Assembly (NCBI GenBank): GCA_023460575.1
Contig: JAEWPQ010000013.1
Location: forward strand, 1-64,000
From: Bacillota bacterium
GTDB lineage: Bacteria > Bacillota > Clostridia > Lachnospirales > Lachnospiraceae
Direction: 5' to 3'
Length of the DNA: 64,000 bases
Part shown: positions 1 through 8,700 of the stretch, piece by piece
How positions within the stretch are numbered: the first letter of the stretch is position 1
How the letters are laid out: each line of letters opens with the position of its first letter
Program-made: the position numbers and the translations under genes
The notes under the pieces: generated by a model
The model's input: only the letters and a program-made list of their open reading frames with translations
Database searches by the model: none
Told to the model about the DNA's origin: nothing

Positions 1-26
1 ATTTATATTATACTACGTAACGTAAT

Positions 27-100
27 CGAGGCGTGGCTCAGTTTGGTAGAGCGCTGCGTTCGGGACGCAGAGGTCGCAAGTTCGAATCTTGTCGCCTCGA
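27..100 (+). tRNA. tRNA-Pro (anticodon CGG)
   Basis: The cloverleaf can be drawn by hand. The acceptor stem CGAGGCG (27-33) pairs with CGCCTCG (93-99), with discriminator A100. The anticodon stem CTGCG/CGCAG encloses the loop TTCGGGA with CGG at 61-63, and the T-loop is TTCGAAT. CGG reads the proline codon CCG. The CCA end is not encoded. Confidence 0.95.
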
Positions 101-124
101 TTTTGTATGAATCATATTCGTACT

Positions 125-196
125 GGCCTATTGGTCAAGCGGTCAAGACGCCGCCCTCTCACGGCGGAAACCCGAGTTCGATTCTCGGATAGGTCA
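125..196 (+). tRNA. tRNA-Glu (anticodon CTC)
   Basis: GGCCTAT (125-131) pairs with ATAGGTC (189-195), followed by A196. The anticodon stem CCGCC/GGCGG encloses the loop CTCTCAC, giving anticodon CTC for glutamate GAG. The T-arm is CCGAG-TTCGATT-CTCGG. It lies 24 nt after tRNA-Pro and is probably co-transcribed with it. Confidence 0.95.
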
Positions 197-209
197 TATT
201 GGAAACTGG

Positions 210-239
210 AAACCTTCAGGATGAAACCTGGAGGTTTTT
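210..239 (+). terminator. Rho-independent terminator of the tRNA pair
   Basis: AAACCTTCAGG (210-220) pairs with CCTGGAGGTTT (227-237) with one G-U pair, followed by a T run. It ends the tRNA-Pro/tRNA-Glu transcript. Confidence 0.75.
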
Positions 240-251
240 GTGTTATAAAGA

Positions 252-773
252 TCAGCAGGGCTTATCTTTATAACACCAGAACCAGTCCATACAATTCAGG
301 TTTTCCGACCCAGGATCATTGATTCGTTCCAGAAGCTGGTTGTAGGTACGAGGCGGAGGAACCATGGCAGGACTGCCGGGTTCCCAGTTTGCCGGAGTTA
401 CTACGCTGCACCGGTCAGTTGTTTCAAGGGCTGTTAAAAGCCGTATGATTTCACAGATATTTCTCCCATTTGTAAGCGGATAGATAAGTATCGCCCGAAT
501 GATCTGATCGGGGTCAATAAAAATGACGTTACGGACTGTTTCCTGTTTGGCAGCATCAGGTGCGATCATTCCATACAGATTTGCCACATCGGCCATTCGG
601 TCTGCTATAATTGGGAATGGGATCTGAATTCCTGTCAGCAAATAGATCTGGTTTACCCATGCGAGATGAGATGGGTTGCTGTCAATGCTCAGACCGATTA
701 ATTTAGCATTTAAAGCTTCAAATTGATCATTCGCCTGCGCAAAAGCAATAAATTCGGTAGTGCATACAGGTGT
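252..773 (-). pseudogene. peroxiredoxin, C-terminal part of a split gene (AhpC/TSA, Prx6-like)
   Basis: Read on the minus strand from 773, the frame begins T-P-V-C-T-T-E-F, the catalytic motif of Prx6-type peroxiredoxins. It continues through the thioredoxin-like fold and the Prx6-type C-terminus to a stop at 252, about 173 residues. Members of this family reduce peroxides through the cysteine in PVCT. There is no start codon and no N-terminal third: upstream of 773 the homology stops abruptly at the attL-like site. The missing part (40 residues ending HPGDF) is found at 11355-11474 in the same orientation. The two parts join in frame to about 213 residues, the usual length for the family. 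I infer that an element inserted into an intact gene. A short TTG or GTG start inside this fragment would give a protein without the active site, so it is probably non-functional. Confidence 0.85.
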
Positions 774-786
774 AAATACATTGCAT
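766..786. other. left attachment site (attL-like junction) of the 10.6 kb element
   Basis: The peroxiredoxin side reads CAGGTGTAAA and the element side reads TACATTGCATAT. The crossover AA is placed at 775-776. Together with the right junction at 11346-11367 it rebuilds an attP-like sequence, GCAATGCG-AA-TACATTGC, whose arms are inverted around the AA, and an attB, CAGGTGTA-AA-ATCCCCTG, that restores the peroxiredoxin reading frame. Confidence 0.75.
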
Positions 787-824
787 ATAAAAAGAAAATT
801 GAGAAGAGTAAAATTTTATTAATG

Positions 825-872
825 AAAAAGAAGTATAGGAAAATGCTCTTACCGGGTAATTTCCTGTACTTC
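825..872 (-). terminator. Rho-independent terminator of the amt-PII operon
   Basis: On the minus strand GAAGTACAGGAAA (872-860) pairs with TTTCCTATACTTC (842-830) with one wobble pair, followed by TTTTT. It lies just after the PII gene. Confidence 0.75.
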
Positions 873-888
873 TTTTGCAGTCGTTATT

Positions 889-1227
889 TCATAATGCCTC
901 TTTACCACGTTCACCGGTGCGGATTCTTATGACATCGTCCACATCATAGATAAAAATCTTACCGTCACCGTAATTACCGGTATTTAGTTGTGTTACTACT
1001 TCATTGATAATTACTTCTGCAACTTCTCCAGGGACCACAGTTTCCACTTTTAATTTGGGAAGCAGATTAACCGTTGTTTCCGTTCCTCTGTATATTGTTT
1101 TGTAACCTTTCTGGTTACCATATCCCATAATATTTGAGATCATTAGACCGTTTGCCTTATTATCATTGAGAATTTTTTTTATATCCTCCAACCTTTCAGG
1201 TTTAATAATAATCTCCAATTTTTTCAT
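889..1227 (-). CDS. glnK: PII nitrogen-regulatory protein (GlnB/GlnK family)
   Basis: This is a 112-residue PII trimer subunit, the usual length. PII proteins sense ATP/ADP and 2-oxoglutarate and block AmtB by inserting the T-loop into its pore. The sequence shows the conserved T-loop frame YRGTE at 46-50, LPK at 56-58, and the C-terminal signature TGNYGDGKIFIYDVDD. Residue 51, the tyrosine that proteobacterial enzymes uridylylate, is threonine here, so control by uridylylation is unlikely. The start at 1227 is chosen because AAGGAGGTAA lies 5 nt upstream; a longer frame to 1296 lacks such a site. It is the last gene of the minus-strand operon, 88 nt after the ammonium transporter, which supports a GlnK-like role. 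The order amt-PII is reversed from the common glnK-amtB. Confidence 0.93.
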   Translation of the reverse strand: MKKLEIIIKPERLEDIKKILNDNKANGLMISNIMGYGNQKGYKTIYRGTETTVNLLPKLKVETVVPGEVAEVIINEVVTQLNTGNYGDGKIFIYDVDDVIRIRTGERGKEAL

Positions 1228-1315
1228 ACAATTACCTCCTTTTGGCACAGTGCCGTAATGTTTCATAACCGTGAAAAGGGTACCAATACTCATCATTTAC
1301 AAGCTCGAAAGAAGC

Positions 1316-2887
1316 CTACCCCTTTTTAAATCTGGCTAACTGCTTAATTTCTGCGTTATCCGCAGAGTCAAAATCCAGTTCTGATTTTACTAACTGAAGG
1401 TCAGGATATGCAGCTACGCCCATTTCTGGAATATCAAGCCCGGCAAGTTCTGCTTCTGGTGATACCCTTAAGCCCCAGACTTTATCCAGTACTCTAAAGA
1501 ATACATAAGATACACCAAATCCCCATACAAAAAGAACAATTACTGCAATAAACTGGGCCGCTAACTGGGAAGCATCACCATAGAATAAACCTGTAACTCC
1601 ACCTGCGACACCATTGACTCCATCGCCGTAGGAGCCATCGGCAAATAAACCTAAAGAAAGTATTCCCCAAAGACCATTTACACAGTGTACAGAAACGGCA
1701 CCTACCGGATCATCCAGTTTTAATTTATTCTCCACAAAGGATACTGCCAGACAAACCAATATACCTGCTATTAATCCAATAACGAAAGAAGAAGCAGCAT
1801 TAACAAACGCACAAGGTGCTGTTATAGCAACCAAACCTGCCAGTGCACCGTTTGCAGTCATGGAAGGATCCGGTTTTCCATATTTGATCCACATATAAAA
1901 CATAGCGGCCAGACCACCGATTGCACCGGCTATCATGGTATTAGTAGCAACCACAGCAAGTCTGAAATCTGAGGAGTTCAGTGTGGAGCCGGCATTAAAA
2001 GAAAACCAGCAGAAGAATAAGATAATTGTTCCAATAATGGCCATAGGGATATCGTGCCCCGGAAATGCTCTTGCAGTCCCGTCCTTTTTGAATTTACCAA
2101 TTCTTGGACCAATAACAATTGCACCTGCCAGCGCCAGCATACCACCCATGGAGTGAACAACTGCGGAACCGGCAAAATCTACTACGCCGTGACCCAAACC
2201 AAAATTTTTACCGAGGGTTGACAACCAGCCACCGCCCCATACCCAGTTCCCGAACAGAGGGTAGAGAAACATGGAAATAAAAAATGAAGCGATAACCACT
2301 GCAGAGTATTTTACTCGTTCTGCAATCGCGCCTGTTGGAATTGTAACGGTCGTATCCATAAACACCATCTGAAAGAAAAATAATGCATAGATACCAGGAT
2401 CGTACACACCGTCACCAGATAATAAAAACCCCTTATAACCCAAAATACCGCCCAATCCGGGTATTGACAGCATAGCATTAAGTGCGCTCCCGCCTGATCC
2501 AAGTCCTGCCGCACCGCCTGAGCCGCCAAACTGAAGTGCAAAACCTACAAGAAAATATCCCACAGCGCCAACTAAGAATACCATAAAGTTCATCGTCATG
2601 GTATGAGCTGCATTTTTTCCACGACAGAATCCTGTTTCAACCATAGCAAACCCGCACTGGAAAAAGAATACCATAAAGCCGGTTATCATAATCCAGGTAA
2701 AATTAGCACCATAATAAGCTTTGTTGGCTGTTGCAGCTACATCTGCAATCGTCTCGTTTCCGGTAGGTATTACATAGGAAGCACCTGTTGGATCTGCACT
2801 ACCTGGAGAGGAAAAAGCCAAAGCCAATGCAATTGCCACTATCCCTAATACTACCAGTAAACCAATGATTGTTCCTGTTTTTTTCAT
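1316..2887 (-). CDS. amtB: ammonium transporter, Amt/MEP/Rh family
   Basis: This 523-residue polytopic membrane protein starts with a hydrophobic segment (residues 7-26) that may be a cleaved signal or an extra membrane helix. About eleven transmembrane helices follow. The twin pore histidines of the family are visible at H245 (SAVVHSMGG) and H401 (VSVHCVNG), and the ammonium signature surrounds DFAGSAVVH. It conducts ammonium/ammonia across the cytoplasmic membrane. The cytosolic C-terminal tail after about residue 470 is longer than in E. coli AmtB. A strong AGGAGGTAATT precedes the ATG. It lies between a small membrane protein gene and the PII gene, which it should bind. The operon lies within the 10.6 kb element that splits the peroxiredoxin gene, which is unusual cargo. 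Confidence 0.95.
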   Translation of the reverse strand: MKKTGTIIGLLVVLGIVAIALALAFSSPGSADPTGASYVIPTGNETIADVAATANKAYYGANFTWIMITGFMVFFFQCGFAMVETGFCRGKNAAHTMTMNFMVFLVGAVGYFLVGFALQFGGSGGAAGLGSGGSALNAMLSIPGLGGILGYKGFLLSGDGVYDPGIYALFFFQMVFMDTTVTIPTGAIAERVKYSAVVIASFFISMFLYPLFGNWVWGGGWLSTLGKNFGLGHGVVDFAGSAVVHSMGGMLALAGAIVIGPRIGKFKKDGTARAFPGHDIPMAIIGTIILFFCWFSFNAGSTLNSSDFRLAVVATNTMIAGAIGGLAAMFYMWIKYGKPDPSMTANGALAGLVAITAPCAFVNAASSFVIGLIAGILVCLAVSFVENKLKLDDPVGAVSVHCVNGLWGILSLGLFADGSYGDGVNGVAGGVTGLFYGDASQLAAQFIAVIVLFVWGFGVSYVFFRVLDKVWGLRVSPEAELAGLDIPEMGVAAYPDLQLVKSELDFDSADNAEIKQLARFKKG

Positions 2888-2925
2888 TATAATTACCTCC
2901 TTTTTATTTATACAGATTTTTTTAA

Positions 2926-3231
2926 CTACCTAATGCTCTTATTTCTTTTTTTCTTATTAAAATTATTCCATGAAAACTCCGATGTACTTTTATAAACTTC
3001 TTCTTTAAGCCTGCCTACCGATAAATAATACCGGATACCCAGATACATTACCAATAAACCAAATATCACTCCGGGAATCTGTGAATTTAAAACTTTAAAA
3101 CTAATGTTATTAAAAAAACTAAAAGCACAAAAGAACATACCAAAAAAAATAATGATTAAGGCTAATCCAAAAAGTATTGTTAAGGTCAAGGCTTTTTGTT
3201 TTAAAATTGTTGATTGGTTATATTTTTTCAT
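2926..3231 (-). CDS. small two-helix membrane protein, first gene of the amt operon
   Basis: This 101-residue protein has a basic N-terminus, two hydrophobic segments (about 15-42 and 50-70) and a Lys/Arg-rich C-terminus. I recognise no family. AGGAGGAATTT lies upstream of the ATG. It is the first gene after the attenuator-like leader and stands 38 nt before amtB in the same direction, so it is probably co-transcribed and may act at the membrane with the transporter (inference). The base composition is more AT-rich than amtB. Confidence 0.7.
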   Translation of the reverse strand: MKKYNQSTILKQKALTLTILFGLALIIIFFGMFFCAFSFFNNISFKVLNSQIPGVIFGLLVMYLGIRYYLSVGRLKEEVYKSTSEFSWNNFNKKKRNKSIR

Positions 3232-3253
3232 AAATTCCTCCTTTAAAATTAAA

Positions 3254-3288
3254 TAAAAAAAGAGTCTAAGTTATAAAGGCTTAAACTC
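3254..3288 (-). terminator. terminator hairpin inside the amt operon leader (possible attenuator)
   Basis: On the minus strand GAGTTTAAG (3288-3280) pairs with CTTAGACTC (3270-3262), with one G-U pair, followed by TTTTTTTATTT. It lies between the promoter and the first gene's ribosome binding site (about 3240), so transcription must read through it to express the operon. Confidence 0.6.
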
Positions 3289-3354
3289 CATTGTTAATCA
3301 GTCGAAATTTTAACTATTCAATTAAAAAAATATGAAATCATCGATACCAGGGGC

Positions 3355-3425
3355 TTTATTTTACAAAGAGTTCTAAAGTTTTTTCTGTAAAATAAAAGAA
3401 GTCAAAACTTATGCGTTCTGACTTC
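3355..3425 (-). promoter_or_regulatory. leader RNA structure: terminator-like hairpin plus overlapping long stem
   Basis: On the minus strand GAAGTCAGAAC (3425-3415) pairs across a six-base loop with GTTTTGACTTC (3408-3398), followed by TTTTATTTT. That T run is also the 5' arm of a perfect 11-bp stem, TTTATTTTACA (3396-3386) with TGTAAAATAAA (3365-3355). The two structures share bases at the run, so the second may modulate the first. Together with the 3254-3288 hairpin this looks like a regulated antitermination leader. Confidence 0.5.
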
Positions 3426-3449
3426 TTCGTCCTCTAATAATATAACTTG

Positions 3450-3478
3450 AATATATCACACAGATTTTTGAAATGCAA
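3450..3478 (-). promoter_or_regulatory. sigma-A promoter of the amt operon
   Basis: On the minus strand TTGCAT (3478-3473), a 17-nt spacer and TATATT (3455-3450). Transcription would start near 3443 and give a leader of about 200 nt before the 2926-3231 gene. Confidence 0.6.
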
Positions 3479-3644
3479 TAGCAATTCAGATATATCGTCA
3501 TACCTTTTTCCCCATAATGTGACTACTTTCCCCATCAGGAGCTTTTCTATGGTTACGAATATAGAACATGTCTTTATTAATTATGATACCACGATATCTT
3601 TTATTATATGCTGTTCTAAATGGTTTTGTGTTTCCTTACATTAG

Positions 3645-3803
3645 ATCCGTGGTTCACTATACTTTTTGCGGAAGAAACCCCGGTATGGGGTGCAAACTGT
3701 TTATCAACAGGGAATTGAGAAACTGAGATCTTATTGTCATGACCCTCATATCGTTGGTTTTTTTAACAAAATTGCAGAAATGCTCAGATACAACTTGTCT
3801 TGA
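3645..3803 (+). pseudogene. short reading-frame remnant without a start
   Basis: A 52-codon frame opens after a TAG at 3642 and ends at TGA 3801-3803. Its composition looks coding (KPRYGVQTVYQQGIEKL and PHIVGFFNKIAEML), but there is no plausible start codon or ribosome binding site and no recognised family. It is probably the degraded 3' end of a gene next to the recombinase. Confidence 0.3.
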
Positions 3804-3864
3804 CACAAGAATCAGAAATACAAATCATATATTGATACAAAATAAGGTACTTAACGGAGTGAAA

Positions 3865-4050
3865 GTGTATTTTATGAGAGTAGTAAATGTGTACCCCGAC
3901 TATAAAGATGCCCTTGAAAGAGAAAAAAGACTGCAAGATGCATATACAGAACTTCAATTGATTTTCTATAATAAAGAGAAAGGAAGTAATAAAAACAGTA
4001 CCATTTCTGACAACGGGAAGAACATTGATTTTAAAAAGAAAGGGAATTAA
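3865..4050 (+). CDS. small basic protein upstream of the serine recombinase
   Basis: This is a 61-residue protein if it starts at GTG 3865, which has GGAG 5 nt upstream; the in-frame ATG at 3874 is the alternative. A longer frame to 3739 overlaps the remnant above and lacks a ribosome site. It shows a helical acidic/basic stretch (DALEREKRLQDAYTELQ) and a Lys-rich tail. The family is unknown. It ends 12 nt before the recombinase gene, so the two are probably co-transcribed. It could be a recombination accessory factor, but nothing in the sequence proves that. Confidence 0.5.
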   Translation: MYFMRVVNVYPDYKDALEREKRLQDAYTELQLIFYNKEKGSNKNSTISDNGKNIDFKKKGN

Positions 4051-4061
4051 TTGAAAAAGAT

Positions 4062-5540
4062 ATGGATGCTATTTATGCGAGGCAATCAATTGAAAAAAAG
4101 GACAGTTTATCCATTGAAACGCAACTAAATTTTGCCAGGAGCGTTGCAGTTGGTGAACCAGGAATATATATTGATAGAGGAATATCAGGAAAGGATGTTA
4201 TTCACAGGCCAGAATTCAACAGACTTTTAGGCGATATAAAAAAGGGAGTTATAAGCAGAGTATTGGTTTATAAGCTGGATCGATTTACCAGGTCTCTTCT
4301 CGATTTTGCTAATATCTGGGAATATATGAATAAGTTTGGGGTGGAATTTGTTTCTGTTACGGAGAATTTTGACACTTCAACCCCGATCGGAAAAGCAATG
4401 ATTTTTATTATGGCCGTGTTTGCGCAGTTGGAGAGAGAACAGATATCAAAAAGAGTATATGATAATTACTATGACAGAATTGAGTTAGGCCGTTGGCCTG
4501 GCGGTCCGGCCCCGTATGGGTATAGCAACGCCATAATTGTGCAGGAAAATAAAAATGTATCTTCTTTGAAGCTTGGCGAAACGATAAATGTTCTGGAAGA
4601 AATTATGAAAATGTATTCCTATCCGACAACAAGTCTTGGTGATATACGGCGCATACTAACACATAAGAAGTGTTATGGTCCAAGTAGCAAGAACTGGTCA
4701 TCTACCGCCATTGCTCGCATACTCAGAAATCCGGTTAGTGTAAAATGTGACCATGCTGTTTATACTTATTTTAAAATGCTGGGTGTAAGCATTTTGAATC
4801 CACTAGAGGAATTTGACGGTAAACAGGGTGGCATGTTGATTGGTAAACAGCGAGCTACCAATAGAGATACTTTAAAACCACAGGAGACTACATTTGCAAT
4901 TGGTAACTGGCCTGGTTTTATAGATTCAGAATTGTGGTTAAAATGCCAGCAGAAGCTTGATACAAACCAGCAAGTGGTCTCTAATGGTGGACCACGTACC
5001 AGTTGGTTGACTGGATTATTAAGATGCGGTAATTGCGGGCGTGCAGTAATGGTTAGAAGATATAAACGAAAGTCAGACGGTGAGACAATCCGCCACATGC
5101 GGTGTAGGGGAAAAGATTATCTGGATTGTGATCTGGCTCTTGAAATGAGGATTGATGATATTGAACAATCTGTAGAAAAAGAAATGGTGGCTCTTTTTGA
5201 TAGGTGTAAGCCTACGCCGATCGAAGCAGTTCATGGCACAAATGAAATTGAACTTGAGCTTATCCAGATTGATGAAGCCATAGCCAATCTTATCCAAGTG
5301 CTTAAAACAAAAACGGTCAGTTCATTGACGATGGAATACGTCAATAAAGAACTGAAGGAGCTTACTGAAAAAAAGAATAAGTTAATGGATCAAAAGGCTA
5401 AGGTAATCCAGGAGTCAGTAACTCCCCCAAAGATCATATTTTCGGAGCTAAGCAAAGATGATAAGAGAGCAGTGGCGTTCTCTTACATTGAGACGGTTGT
5501 TACATATAACGACTATATTAAGCTGGTATGGAAGAAGTAG
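4062..5540 (+). CDS. large serine recombinase (site-specific integrase)
   Basis: This 492-residue protein has the full large-serine-recombinase layout. The resolvase-type catalytic domain covers about residues 1-140, with nucleophile Ser9 in YARQS, the KLDRFTRS motif and the FAQLEREQISKR helix. A recombinase domain follows, then a zinc beta-ribbon (CGNC and CRGKDYLDC, about 325-375) and a C-terminal coiled coil (about 395-455). Such enzymes integrate DNA by 2-bp-staggered exchange at unrelated attP/attB sites with imperfect inverted repeats. The att sites rebuilt at 766-786 and 11346-11367 have this form. The gene sits inside the element rather than at its end, about 3.3 kb from attL. The ribosome site is weak (AAGGGAA, about 16 nt upstream), so coupling to the small upstream gene is possible. 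Confidence 0.93.
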   Translation: MDAIYARQSIEKKDSLSIETQLNFARSVAVGEPGIYIDRGISGKDVIHRPEFNRLLGDIKKGVISRVLVYKLDRFTRSLLDFANIWEYMNKFGVEFVSVTENFDTSTPIGKAMIFIMAVFAQLEREQISKRVYDNYYDRIELGRWPGGPAPYGYSNAIIVQENKNVSSLKLGETINVLEEIMKMYSYPTTSLGDIRRILTHKKCYGPSSKNWSSTAIARILRNPVSVKCDHAVYTYFKMLGVSILNPLEEFDGKQGGMLIGKQRATNRDTLKPQETTFAIGNWPGFIDSELWLKCQQKLDTNQQVVSNGGPRTSWLTGLLRCGNCGRAVMVRRYKRKSDGETIRHMRCRGKDYLDCDLALEMRIDDIEQSVEKEMVALFDRCKPTPIEAVHGTNEIELELIQIDEAIANLIQVLKTKTVSSLTMEYVNKELKELTEKKNKLMDQKAKVIQESVTPPKIIFSELSKDDKRAVAFSYIETVVTYNDYIKLVWKK

Positions 5541-5577
5541 ATGAAGAAAATGCTAAAAGTAAATAGGTAATTCATTC

Positions 5578-5623
5578 GCGTGTTACTACAGAAATATTTT
5601 TCTTTAGTAACACGCTATTTTTT
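5578..5623 (+). terminator. Rho-independent terminator after the recombinase
   Basis: GCGTGTTACTA (5578-5588) pairs perfectly with TAGTAACACGC (5605-5615), followed by TATTTTTT. Confidence 0.85.
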
Positions 5624-5655
5624 GCATTTTAAGTGTCAATATAACTAAAAATGAT

Positions 5656-5684
5656 TTGATATAGTGTATGATACATGTTAGTAT
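5656..5684 (+). promoter_or_regulatory. candidate promoter of the SIR2-like/HEPN operon with internal palindrome
   Basis: TTGATA (5656-5661), a 17-nt spacer and TAGTAT (5679-5684). An 11-bp perfect palindrome, TGTATGATACA, fills the spacer at 5665-5675 and could be an operator. The boxes are only fair matches. Confidence 0.4.
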
Positions 5685-5743
5685 ATGCTGTAGAGAACCA
5701 ATTAAAATTAATGCTTATATATTGCTAGAAGGGTGGTAATAGT

Positions 5744-8700
5744 ATGGAGAATATTAGAACTGCTGACGAAATGTTGTCAGATTTGCAAATGGCATTCAAA
5801 AAAGATAATGTTGTTCTTTTTGTTGGACAGAATGGAAAGTCTGAATTGACACCTAAGCTATGTGCTTTACCGTGGAGTTGTGTAATTACAAGTTGCACAA
5901 ATGCAGAATTTGGATCGGAGTTTGCAGAGAAACGAAAACCTCATAAATATTCTAAAGTAGAAGAATTACCCATAACTATTTTTAGTAGAAGTGAACTTCC
6001 AATCATTCAATTATACGGAAATGTGGAAGAGACAAATGAAAATCTAAATGAATACGATGATGAATTTATGAAGCAGACGCTAATTCAAGAAGACGCTAAG
6101 AAAATACTTGATCATATAATGATTCGTATGGATATCCGATCTAAGTTGGTAATTATAGGATATGATCCTACAGTGGCTGCTGAGTTTCCAGTTTACCAGT
6201 TTATTTTATCATGGAGAAGGATGAAGGGGGCAAGTATAGATTTATATGGAACTATAGATAATGATAATTTCAAGCTTATAGAAAATGAGATAAAAAAGCG
6301 GGGGGGCAATTACACAGAAAAAAAATTAATAGAAGTGATTGAAACAAGAGAGGAGATAGATTCTGAGTATAAAGAGTTAGAATACAATACTAAGAATGTT
6401 TTTTACAAGGGGCGTTCACCATATACAATTTCGAGGAGTATTCTTTTAAGCAACAGTAATATTGCAGAATTGTTGACAGATGAGTTGATTTATGATATTC
6501 GTCCTCTTGGTAAAATTGAACAGGCCAAATGGTTTTATAATTTTTTAAATAACTCGCCAGAGGCTCCGCAGTGGTATGGTTATTTGCCTCAATCTTGCTT
6601 TTATCTTAAACGTGATTATGAAGAAAGACTTGTGGATTTGACTAAAAAATTACTTGCTGGTGATGGTATGAAAAAGGAGTCAAATATACCCATTATTTTA
6701 CAGGGAGATCCGGGTAGTTCTAAAAGCATAGAGATGGGAGCACTAGCTTATCGTATATATCAAGAAAAATTAAATCCAGTAATATATATCAAGAATGATA
6801 ATTTATCATTCAGTGACCAGAGTCCAGAACTAGAGCAATTGGATGAGTTAATGCAAGAGGTTGAAAGTATTGGCATCAAAGACACTCGCTTCTTGGTAAT
6901 CTGGGATAGTTCTTCTTATAAAAAGGTAGTCAAAAATGCACATAATCTTATTCGTTGTCTAGAAAACCGTGGTAGACGATTAGTACTAGTATGTACAGCA
7001 TACAGCAAATCTGGAGGAATTGAATATGAATATAGTCTTGATGGAGAAAGATATCAAGGAAATAATAAAGGTGAGTGGTATTATTATAATCCCTATTCAC
7101 TCGATAAACAATATTTTGTTAAGAGTAATACGTCAAATGGAGATATTTACTATGACAACAACTGTTATTTTGTTACAGCTAGTAGAAAAATGAATGAGAA
7201 AGAAATAATTCAGCTTAAACAGAAGGCAAAGGATTATTCTGTAGCATCTTCCGATATATTAAAAAGTATATGGAATAATTTGAGTGATAATAACGATGTT
7301 TTTGACTATTTTTTTCAATTAATGGAGACTCTTAGACCGAGGCTGGAAACAAATCTTACAAGAGAACAGCAATTAGTAAACCGTTATGTGAATAAGCAAT
7401 TAGAAGATATTAGTTTTAAGGAAGAAGAGTATTCTGTTAATCCAATTCTTGACGCACTTTTAAAAGCCGGAATTACTGTGGATGATGATGAAAGAAAAAT
7501 TATAGAGCAAGAAGATATTTTGGAGGAATATAATCTTGAAAAATTCAATACATGTATAGCTGTATTTAGTCGTTTTAAATTGAATACACCATACTCATTG
7601 GCATTGCGTATGTTATGCGACGATGACGATAAATTATTTAAAAAAAATAGTAATTACAATAATTATGAATTATTCCGAGTCCTTACCTGTCAAATTCCGT
7701 ATATTCACTATTGTGAGGTAGAAGAAGGTCATTTTGTATTTCGATATAGAAACGTTTTAGAAGCCCAGCTTTTTCTAAAGAGGAATGCAGTAGAATCTAT
7801 TCAACAGATAGAAATAATTTGCTTAGCTTTAGATTATTATGCAGAAACATATCGTAGACAAGGTGATATTGATTTGGAATTGAAAACTGAATTGGAAAAA
7901 ATACTTCGGATAATGGGGCCAAACACTGACTATGTTGACTTTCAAACTGGGGGAAAAAAAGAAGCAGAACATAAAGAGTTCATGAATCTCATAGAAAAGT
8001 TGATTAATAAATTGAGTGATTTACGTACTCAGTATCATGTCCCAGACATGGATGGTGGATTATCAAATATTGAAATCACCTTTATTAGAGAGTATTATGG
8101 TAAGCTTTGGGATGTATTGCACTTAGGTAAAGGTGTTTTCACTGAAAATGTTAAGAAATGGGAGGTATGTCCGGAAAAATATACAAAAGAAAATTATGAA
8201 CAAAGGATAAAAAAACTGAAGAGTGCGTCAGATTTAGCATTAGAGAATATAGAAAAGATTAAGAATATTCTAGAAAGTGATAGTATTAGTGAGAATAAAT
8301 ACTACTTAGTTAATCAGATTAATTCGCTTTCAGTAGAGGCATGTCTTTGCAGTCGGGCTCTGGAAGAAAAATGGAATGAATATAATGAACTTTGTTGTGG
8401 AAAGCCAGATATGAATTATTCGGATGTACGACCCCTGACGTATTCGCATCAGTATGATATGTTGGTTAAGGCTACAATAAGTGATCCTTTGAATGGCTAT
8501 GCATATAATGCATTGTTTGAAGCATTTGAGAGAGAATACGACAAGAGTGATCCCAAAAGGAGGCTTCAACTTTTAAGCGAGGTAAGTATGATTGCTGATG
8601 AGGCTATGACGCTTCCTATTGTCAGCCGTGGTATGAATGGAAATGATGAATTGACAAAACATTTTGCAAGAATTAAAAAATATTCATGTGAGCGAAGTAT

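Noticed and set aside
252..641. A complete 129-residue protein on the minus strand
   Set aside because: It starts inside the peroxiredoxin domain without a ribosome site. The frame upstream carries the TPVCTTEF active site, so this is part of a split gene.
3447..3644. 65-codon plus-strand frame
   Set aside because: It overlaps the amt promoter region, lacks a ribosome site and shows no protein-like pattern.
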